DNA of 38,389 bases from Nitrospirota bacterium (GTDB taxonomy: Bacteria > Nitrospirota > Thermodesulfovibrionia > Thermodesulfovibrionales > UBA1546). The stretch is taken from the NCBI GenBank assembly GCA_016208875.1, contig JACQXD010000021.1, forward strand, positions 1-38,389. The letters run 5' to 3'. Shown piece by piece: positions 32,051-38,389 of this stretch (the first letter of the stretch is position 1; every line of letters begins with the position of its first letter). The notes beneath the pieces were generated by a model. That model ran no database searches and had not been told where the DNA came from. It was given only the letters and a program-made list of their open reading frames with translations. The translations under genes were made by a program, and so were the position numbers.

Positions 32051-34318
32051 TCACCGCACGCGTTCTACAGCAACAGATACACGTTTGCGCACACGCTGGA
32101 CAACAAACCATCCCACTATGATCAGAAAACCCGCCAGTGACAAAATGCTGATCGTCTTTCCTGCCGCATATCCCTTTGCACTATACGAAAACTTAATTCT
32201 ATGAACTCCTGCCGGCACTGCAACCGCACGGAAGGCATAATTTGCCCTTATAATCTTCGTTTTATTTCTGTCAATAGACGCGGTCCAGCCATCGGCAAAG
32301 CTGTCGTTCAACAGGAGAAGGGAATTCCCGGGCGCATCCGTTTCAAAGGCAATATCGTTGAGATTCTCCGCGACAAGTCTTACTACCCCTCTTTTCCCTG
32401 TTTGCCGGATCTCCAGTTCCGGAAGATCACTCAGAACTACCTTTTTTTGCGCATCGATGTCACCAGCAGGCCCGAGCAACGCCTCCAACGCAGCCCTGTC
32501 GTCCTTGAGAACGACAAAATCGTCATACAACGAATATCTGGGAAGGCTCCCCTGTATTTCATATATCCCATCGTTTTCGACAACAAAGCGCGTGGCGGTC
32601 AACTGCAGCGCCTTTGGATTATAAGGCCTGAGCTGCCTTGCCCTGTCCCTCGGGACGACATACGGATAGCCGTAAAGCATCTGAATATAATAAGGCAGAA
32701 TGTTATCGTATCCGGAGTTGTTGTACAAGCCTAAGGCTATCCCACGGTCATCCAATGTCCCGTCGCTCAATCCTAAAATACGAAAGTTCTGTCCGCTTGA
32801 TTTGAACGCCGAGGCAACAGCTCTTTCTCGATCTGAGGTCTTGAACAAAGTCTCCTCTACCATAAATGGGTTCTGGCCTTTCTTATCGCCTTTAGCAAAA
32901 ATGAGCAGGTCCACAGCCAGGAAGATAATAAACATCAACTTGAAAGCCGCTTCTCTCCATTGCCATTTTATCCTCAAGACAAAGAACAGTCCCATAAGAA
33001 TAAAAAAGAACGTGATGAAATGCATAAGAGCGGCCTTACCCCCGGACCTTAAGGCGTCTCTCTCCATATTGTAATAACTGATAAAAGCAAAGAACAAAAC
33101 AAGGACAAATAGAAAGGAAGAGAAAAGGACAAAACGGCGCACGTGCCTTTTGTTTTCGAAGATTATCTTGCCTGCGTACCCTGCCAGGACGGAAGTGCAC
33201 AGTGTTATAAAGTCGACTATGACGTTAAAAGAAAGATTGGTTTTGCCAGTCAATACAAAATGGATGTAAGCAAGAGGAGTCCCCAGCACCGTCAGGATAA
33301 TAAGGAGCGTTGCTAATTTATAGAATAGGGTTTTTTTGGCATGGATGAACAGAATCGAATATATGCCTAAAAAAGCAAAAAATACTCCTGAATATGTGTT
33401 AAAAAAATGCCATTCGAAGAAATTCGGCATAAAATAACGCAACAGGGCTTCCGGAGGCGTAATGTTATCTCTTAAGAATGTCTCATAAGATACCGTCAAT
33501 AAGGGATTTTCGACGGTTGTGAAATAGAAAGGGACATAGCGAACTGCGGCGATAAAAAACGCCGTTACAATGCTGGCTGCGACAATAAACCAGAGCCTAC
33601 GGTCTGGTTTATCTTGGATACCGTCGCCGATAGTTCCGCTATAGACCACAAAGAGAATGATGAAACCCAGACAATATATGATGTATTGCGTCATGCCTGC
33701 CAACAACAGGAGCGTCCATAAAATTGTGTGGAGTATAAAATTGGCAATCGGTCCTCTTTTATGAGAAGTTGCCGCAACATACAAAATAGCCGGCAGATAT
33801 AAAAAAGTAGAATAACCTTCCAAACTATGAAGTAAGTGTATGGTCGATGTTGATGAAAATAGATAGGACACTGCGCCGCAAAAAGCCCAGAAATCATCCT
33901 GAATAACTTCTCGAAATAACAGGAAGGCAAAATATCCTGCAAGAAAAAAATGGCCAATCGAGGCTGCGGTTGTCGCGTATTCAAAATATTTTACAGGGAA
34001 TGACCATACGATCCAGTTTAGGGGATAGAAAAAGGTATATGCAACTCTGGAAAAAAGCGTGTTACCGCAAAAAATAAATGAATTCCACTGAGGAATTTCT
34101 AAATTCTGAAATGCCTTTTGAAATAGTATATTAACCGGTATTATGGTATCGCGCCTGTCATAAGTACCGCCTAAAACATAACCCTTTGTAAAAAAATCAA
34201 GGAATAAAAAAAAGATCAACAGAAGCAATATAAAAATGTATATTGTTTGTGATGCCTTGTTTGTCGCAGTAAAAACTTCCGAGCAATACTTCCTCATTAT
34301 GCTTTTGCCATTTATCAT
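32051..34318 (-). CDS. YfhO-family membrane protein (paralogue 4, divergent)
   Basis: The 755-residue protein has the membrane architecture of the YfhO family and the C-terminal module NDSFADGWTASIDRNK followed by ANYAFRAVAVPAGVHRIKF. The N-terminal loop has YDRRDTIIPVNILFQKAF and IPQWNSFIFCGNTLFSRV, comparable to the first-loop acids of GT-C enzymes. Base composition is visibly less AT-rich in its 3' half than in its neighbours, especially paralogue 3 and the MORN gene, which may point to a separate origin. It is followed after 22 bases by the frame of paralogue 3. A second in-frame ATG lies seven codons in. Confidence 0.85.
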   Translation of the reverse strand: MINGKSIMRKYCSEVFTATNKASQTIYIFILLLLIFFLFLDFFTKGYVLGGTYDRRDTIIPVNILFQKAFQNLEIPQWNSFIFCGNTLFSRVAYTFFYPLNWIVWSFPVKYFEYATTAASIGHFFLAGYFAFLLFREVIQDDFWAFCGAVSYLFSSTSTIHLLHSLEGYSTFLYLPAILYVAATSHKRGPIANFILHTILWTLLLLAGMTQYIIYCLGFIILFVVYSGTIGDGIQDKPDRRLWFIVAASIVTAFFIAAVRYVPFYFTTVENPLLTVSYETFLRDNITPPEALLRYFMPNFFEWHFFNTYSGVFFAFLGIYSILFIHAKKTLFYKLATLLIILTVLGTPLAYIHFVLTGKTNLSFNVIVDFITLCTSVLAGYAGKIIFENKRHVRRFVLFSSFLFVLVLFFAFISYYNMERDALRSGGKAALMHFITFFFILMGLFFVLRIKWQWREAAFKLMFIIFLAVDLLIFAKGDKKGQNPFMVEETLFKTSDRERAVASAFKSSGQNFRILGLSDGTLDDRGIALGLYNNSGYDNILPYYIQMLYGYPYVVPRDRARQLRPYNPKALQLTATRFVVENDGIYEIQGSLPRYSLYDDFVVLKDDRAALEALLGPAGDIDAQKKVVLSDLPELEIRQTGKRGVVRLVAENLNDIAFETDAPGNSLLLLNDSFADGWTASIDRNKTKIIRANYAFRAVAVPAGVHRIKFSYSAKGYAAGKTISILSLAGFLIIVGWFVVQRVRKRVSVAVERVR

Positions 34319-34422
34319 TTTATATCTCTTCTTTAATATTCAAAAAATAGTCAATAATAGTACCACTGCCGATAAAACAATTTGACCCGTTCTACTGTTT
34401 TTCATCCACCATCCCCTCGCTT

Positions 34423-36543
34423 TCATCTAACCCCGATCGATACAAACAATATAATTAATTTTTCATAGAAAGTCAGATAATTTGTATTTTGAATATTTGC
34501 AATAAGAGTATAAATCAATTTAGAAATTGGGCCTACGGTAATAATAAAAAATAGAGCAGCTATTAACGTATTCGCTACAAGTCTTCTTCCTATCTTAGAT
34601 ACAAGACAATTCGTTGATATCACAAAGCACATCATACCACATAGAGAACCCGGATAGAGAAATCTTGTCATATTCGATTTAAAATCCCAATCATACTCAT
34701 TAAATACGAAAGAAAAAGCTATTATATAACCAAAGAAAAAAATGATTGCAACAGAATGCACAAAAAATCTCCAGTCATCTTGCATTGAAGATGCTTTTTT
34801 GTTCAACAAAAAATAGAGCGATAGCACTATCCCGGCTAAAGGGAAAAATATTGTTTTCAGTGACTCAATAAAATTTCTCTCTGCAATCAATATCAATTTG
34901 GACAAGCTTAAAATATCCGTCTTTCGTTCTGCAAATGCACGTACGTCTGTCTCATTCCAATTAACAATTTCATCTCTAAAGCCAGCATGATATGTCAGCA
35001 AAGGGAGAATTAAGACTTGTCGTTGTTGGGCATACCTGTCGGCCATTGAGAAAGATCTACTATCCCCGGTAAAAGGCAATTCCGTCTTTTCTCTAAGCTC
35101 ATAAGGGGTTAATAATCCTCCCTGCCTGCTTCCAAAAAGTGTAAAAATTAAAAAAATCATTAAGACAATTACTTGCGGTTTAAATGATTGCCCTTTCCTG
35201 ATCGTGTTGAATAGAACAGTTATCATTAATATTCCAAAGAGAATGATATTCTGAGCGCCGGTTATATGCCAGGTTAAGGTCATACAACAAATGAATGCAA
35301 AAAAGATTGTTTTTGAGCGGACGCCTCCCAAAACAAGATGATATGCCCATATTATGGCAATAACAAAACTGGCAAAAGTAAAAATAATATCCGTATAACT
35401 GGTAAATAACATCGGTTCAGCAATATTGTAAGGTATAAATGAGAGGGCAGGATTACCGATCCATAAAATGCCAAGACCGATCTTATCCCAAACGGCCGAT
35501 AACTTAAAATGCCTCAAAAACCCCAAGACCATAAGAGAGCAAATCAAAATAGATAAGCTTAGCCAAAGATATAATGAAAAAAACGGATGCATGAATCCCA
35601 TAAAACCAGGGATTGCAGCCAATAAACTTTGAGCATAAGACATCTGAGAAATAGGAATTCTATCATGGTCATTAATATATCTTGCGAAGTTGGCGTATGC
35701 GCCGCTGTGCAAACTGCTGATATCTCTTCCAGGCATATCAACAACATACCCAACCGGCTTAAAATGAAATGAGAAAACAACCGCCCCAATAAACACTGTC
35801 AGCAATACAAACATGGTTAATGCACGTAAAGAAAATATATATCTATGCTCTACGAGAAACATCTTTATCGTTTTTGCTTTGAATAACACAAAAATCAGCA
35901 TTGTGGCCAGGGTTAGCGCCAACATTACCCCACAATGACCGAATAGGTACTCAGACGTTCTCCATGTTGAAAGAAGGACACTTAAACCGATAAAGTAACC
36001 GGCGCCAACAACAAAATAAGGGTGTTGAATTCCACCTTGAATAGCAAGCAAATAAATTATAGCCCCCATTAAAATACATAAAAAAGAAACACAAATGATT
36101 ATAAAAGTGTTTAGCAGTATCCTTTCGAACATTTCGCGTTGAGTGTATCTTGTATAAATTGTGGTAACCGGATCAAACTTATCCCGGACCATATATCTGG
36201 CAAATCCTGAGGTTAGATAGCCGGAATTGAAAATCCCCTTTATAAGATCAACTCCCTGTTGAGAATACTCTCCATATCCGTCTGGCAGCCCATTTTTCCA
36301 TCCCCCAAAATATTCGGCGCCATCGATGAATTTTATATTCCCTTGCCCATTTGCATTAAAATCCTTCCACTGGCCAGAATATAAATAGTTATCAGCAAAT
36401 AGCGCAGTTCCATATCCTTCCTCACAGTTTCCAACTACACATTTAACATCTAAAAAAGCATATGATTTGGAAGACAATATGTTCACACTGACAAGTAAAA
36501 CAATAATCAATAGCAATATCTTCCCCAATTTTGTCAAAAACAT
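34423..36543 (-). CDS. MORN-repeat multi-spanning membrane protein
   Basis: The 706-residue protein starts with a hydrophobic signal-like segment (residues 5-29) and a short extracytoplasmic region with MORN-type repeats: YLYSGQWKDFNANGQG, AEYFGGWKNGLPDGYGEY, and a third degenerate unit (residues 35-100). About a dozen transmembrane helices follow. One loop, YVVDMPGRDISSLHSGAYA and on, is of the size seen in the first loop of GT-C glycosyltransferases, but no signature of a named family is certain. ATG 36543 has GGAA upstream. It sits between a lipoprotein gene and the YfhO genes on the same strand. Function unknown; a glycan polymerase or transferase role is inferred from context only. Confidence 0.8.
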   Translation of the reverse strand: MFLTKLGKILLLIIVLLVSVNILSSKSYAFLDVKCVVGNCEEGYGTALFADNYLYSGQWKDFNANGQGNIKFIDGAEYFGGWKNGLPDGYGEYSQQGVDLIKGIFNSGYLTSGFARYMVRDKFDPVTTIYTRYTQREMFERILLNTFIIICVSFLCILMGAIIYLLAIQGGIQHPYFVVGAGYFIGLSVLLSTWRTSEYLFGHCGVMLALTLATMLIFVLFKAKTIKMFLVEHRYIFSLRALTMFVLLTVFIGAVVFSFHFKPVGYVVDMPGRDISSLHSGAYANFARYINDHDRIPISQMSYAQSLLAAIPGFMGFMHPFFSLYLWLSLSILICSLMVLGFLRHFKLSAVWDKIGLGILWIGNPALSFIPYNIAEPMLFTSYTDIIFTFASFVIAIIWAYHLVLGGVRSKTIFFAFICCMTLTWHITGAQNIILFGILMITVLFNTIRKGQSFKPQVIVLMIFLIFTLFGSRQGGLLTPYELREKTELPFTGDSRSFSMADRYAQQRQVLILPLLTYHAGFRDEIVNWNETDVRAFAERKTDILSLSKLILIAERNFIESLKTIFFPLAGIVLSLYFLLNKKASSMQDDWRFFVHSVAIIFFFGYIIAFSFVFNEYDWDFKSNMTRFLYPGSLCGMMCFVISTNCLVSKIGRRLVANTLIAALFFIITVGPISKLIYTLIANIQNTNYLTFYEKLIILFVSIGVR

Positions 36544-36690
36544 GGTTCCTTCGGTTTAATGTCATATTTTTTCAAACGGTATAAATTCATAAGTCACTTC
36601 TTATCAGATTTCCCTGAAGGAGTTGAATTTTATTATCATATTTTTTAAGTCAAAAGGATCATCAGGTTTAAAATCAAACATTCCAAAACC

Positions 36691-37053
36691 TTAATCCTTG
36701 AAATGCACTGCAATACCTATAGCCGTCGGACTTCCCCACATACCTTCATGTCCATAGTTAATGCGAATTACCGCATCGGCACCCAGTTTCCCGGCGGTCT
36801 TTCTCAACGTTTCGTTAATTTTATCAATCTTAGTCCATGACGATGACCGAACATTTATGACTGCAATTTCTTCATAGTCCCTTTTTATATCTGAAGACGT
36901 AAGCAAGATATTGAAATCCGGAGCCTTCGGCGAGTATCTACTCGAAGAAAGTATAGAGAATTCGGGATAGGTGATCCCATCACAACCACTCAAGAGAAAT
37001 ATAATCTCTACAATTAAGATAAATGAGAAATATCTTATACTTTTCTTCTTCAT
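36691..37053 (-). CDS. Small lipoprotein
   Basis: The 120-residue protein has a lipoprotein signal peptide: KKKSIRYFSFILIVEIIFLL followed by the lipobox LLSGC, with Cys 24 as the likely lipidated residue. The mature part has YEEIAVINVRSSSWTK and LRKTAGKLGADAVIRINYGH, then a glycine-rich AIGIAVHFKD end. This recalls small YbjQ- or RcsF-like folds with 'GADAVI' motifs, but I cannot name the family with confidence. ATG 37053 overlaps the stop of the radical SAM gene by 4 bases, so the two are co-translated. A 147-base gap separates it from the MORN gene. Confidence 0.78.
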   Translation of the reverse strand: MKKKSIRYFSFILIVEIIFLLSGCDGITYPEFSILSSSRYSPKAPDFNILLTSSDIKRDYEEIAVINVRSSSWTKIDKINETLRKTAGKLGADAVIRINYGHEGMWGSPTAIGIAVHFKD

Positions 37054-38389
37054 TTCTCCCCTATCCGACTGGTCACTTTGTCTCCAAATATCTTTGTAAT
37101 CCTTTCAATAATTATTTCCAACAAAATTCTAAATCCTCTGAATAGTTTTTTAATATCATCCATTGTGCGAAGGGCTGGATTAATATAAACAGGATTGTTG
37201 TAATTAAAGGCTAAATAATCGGCCCACTTACTGGTTGCGCGCAGGGAACCTTCTTTCTTGCAAACTTCAAAGAGAGCCGTTCCGGGGTAGGGAACGGGAA
37301 TCCAGAATAGGGCGATATAAGCACCAAGTTTTTTTGCATAATGTATGGTATTACGGACCATATCTTCATCTTCGCCCGGAAGACCGATAATGAAATTATT
37401 TATATATCGCATGCCGGCTTTTTTAATTAATTCTACTCCCCTTGTCTGTTTTTCAACCGTTGTTTTTTTGTTCACTAAATCAAGTGACTCCTGATTGCCG
37501 GATTCTATTCCAAGAGAAATCTGTCTGCATCCTGCTTTATACATCAGTTCCAGAAGTTCGGAATCGACACAATCTGCACGGGTATTACATACCCAGGACA
37601 AACCGAGGTCTTCTTTGATCATAAGTTTCATAAGTTCTACGACAAATTTCCGGTTTGTCGTGAATGTCGAGTCCTGAAAGTAAAATCCTCTGGCCTTTTT
37701 CTCATATTTCAAAATTTTTAATTCCTCTATAATCCTCAATGGACTATAATACCTGAATTTTTTTCCTAAGATTTTTGAAGCGCTGCAATATAAACAGCTA
37801 TAGGGACAACCCCTCTGGGTGAAAATCGGATAATGTGGAAGCCTTATGTATTGGGTAATCTGAGGTGTGTAACGTATAATGTCCAGATCATTATAGAATC
37901 CGAGAGGCAGGACATCGAGATTTTCGATCAAGGACCGGGAAGGATTAATAATAATAATATTGCTGCCGTCTCTATAGACAATGCCTGAGATATCGGCCCG
38001 GTTATTACCATTTGCCAGTGCATATAAAAGTTCGTCCATAGTAAATTCACCTTCCTGCATGACAATGAAATCGAGTTCCGGACATTGATTCATGCTCAAT
38101 TCGGGAAGCAATGTAACATGTATATTACCCATTACAACTTTACACTGAGGCAATGCCTCTTTTACGAGCTTTGCCGTTTGAAAGGCATAATCCGCAGTCG
38201 GGGTAAATACCGACATGCCGACAACATCATATCTCTTATTTTTCAAATGTGCCTTTAATGTTTCGGCATCGAAATCTCCAAATTGTGTATCAAGGAAATC
38301 TACATTGTAACCCCTCGTTTTAATCCAGTTGTAAATAGAAATAATACCCATCGGAGAGAAAAATCCCCTACGTGACTTAATATTCCCCC
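37050..38389 (-). CDS. B12-binding-type radical SAM protein, N terminus cut by the window edge
   Basis: The frame stays open to base 38389. The codons before the internal ATG at 38351 read GNIKSRRGFFSP, as in the usual 'RG.FSPMGI' start of this family, so the true start lies outside. About 446 residues are visible. The N-terminal part is a cobalamin-binding-like Rossmann domain (DVVGMSVFTPTADYAFQTAK, VVMGNIHVTLLPE). The radical SAM core has the 4Fe-4S motif in RGCPYSCLYCSA, then SLGIESGNQESLDLVNKKTT and NFIIGLPGEDEDM. Such enzymes often methylate or rearrange lipids, sugars or cofactors. The substrate is unknown; the gene order places it first in the envelope cluster. Confidence 0.92.
   Translation of the reverse strand, partial: GNIKSRRGFFSPMGIISIYNWIKTRGYNVDFLDTQFGDFDAETLKAHLKNKRYDVVGMSVFTPTADYAFQTAKLVKEALPQCKVVMGNIHVTLLPELSMNQCPELDFIVMQEGEFTMDELLYALANGNNRADISGIVYRDGSNIIIINPSRSLIENLDVLPLGFYNDLDIIRYTPQITQYIRLPHYPIFTQRGCPYSCLYCSASKILGKKFRYYSPLRIIEELKILKYEKKARGFYFQDSTFTTNRKFVVELMKLMIKEDLGLSWVCNTRADCVDSELLELMYKAGCRQISLGIESGNQESLDLVNKKTTVEKQTRGVELIKKAGMRYINNFIIGLPGEDEDMVRNTIHYAKKLGAYIALFWIPVPYPGTALFEVCKKEGSLRATSKWADYLAFNYNNPVYINPALRTMDDIKKLFRGFRILLEIIIERITKIFGDKVTSRIGEK

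Noticed and set aside
32201-32734. 177-residue plus-strand frame
   Set aside because: It is antisense to YfhO paralogue 4 and rich in Arg/Cys without domain features.

Overview
The window reads as a chromosomal segment of a Gram-negative-like bacterium with moderate to low GC. Housekeeping genes are bacterial (argB, tyrS, purC, ftsK, uppP, and a tRNA-Ser with an encoded CCA). A multi-domain hybrid kinase, an FmdE-family protein, many YfhO-type membrane proteins and in-frame heptad repeats of the RNPQSAI kind suggest an environmental lineage near Nitrospirota, the former Deltaproteobacteria or a candidate phylum. That placement is inference, because no phylogenetic marker was compared. Almost everything is on the minus strand; only the response regulator and hybrid kinase at 18.8-23.2 kb are on the plus strand.

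Bases 1-4.8 kb form a defence island. The left edge cuts a gene recognisable as the large subunit of a type I-B CRISPR effector (Cas8b, TM1802/Csh1-like). Directly upstream in the same operon lies a HEPN/MNT nucleotidyltransferase pair. Three more nucleotidyltransferase-fold modules follow: an MNT whose HEPN partner is cut off after 29 codons, an AbiEii-type protein with a small partner, and a third nucleotidyltransferase with a 75-residue partner. A related low-complexity repeat element lies between successive modules.

Bases 4.8-18.6 kb are mainly housekeeping: tyrS, an FmdE-family protein, a 60-residue protein and argB in one operon, with the last toxin-antitoxin-like pair as its tail; then a hydrolase, purC, an AlbA_2/ATPase protein, a Ca2+-type P-type ATPase, a zinc-ribbon protein whose 3' end is duplicated, tRNA-Ser(CGA), ftsK and uppP. 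purC and the ATPase gene carry in-frame inserts of short tandem or palindromic repeats that resemble the intergenic repeats.

Bases 18.8-23.2 kb encode a two-gene signalling unit: an HD-GYP response regulator, and a 1113-residue hybrid histidine kinase with a Rossmann domain at its N terminus and a degenerate GGDEF domain at its C terminus.

Bases 23.2-38.4 kb are a long minus-strand cluster for envelope or glycan work: a cobalamin-binding-type radical SAM enzyme (cut by the right edge), a lipoprotein, a MORN-repeat membrane protein, four YfhO-family membrane proteins, an SDR oxidoreductase, and a diacylglycerol/undecaprenol kinase-PAP2 fusion. With uppP nearby, this suggests polyprenyl-phosphate-linked sugar transfer to an envelope polymer. 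This function is inferred from families and gene order. No CRISPR array, rRNA, transposase or replication origin was seen.
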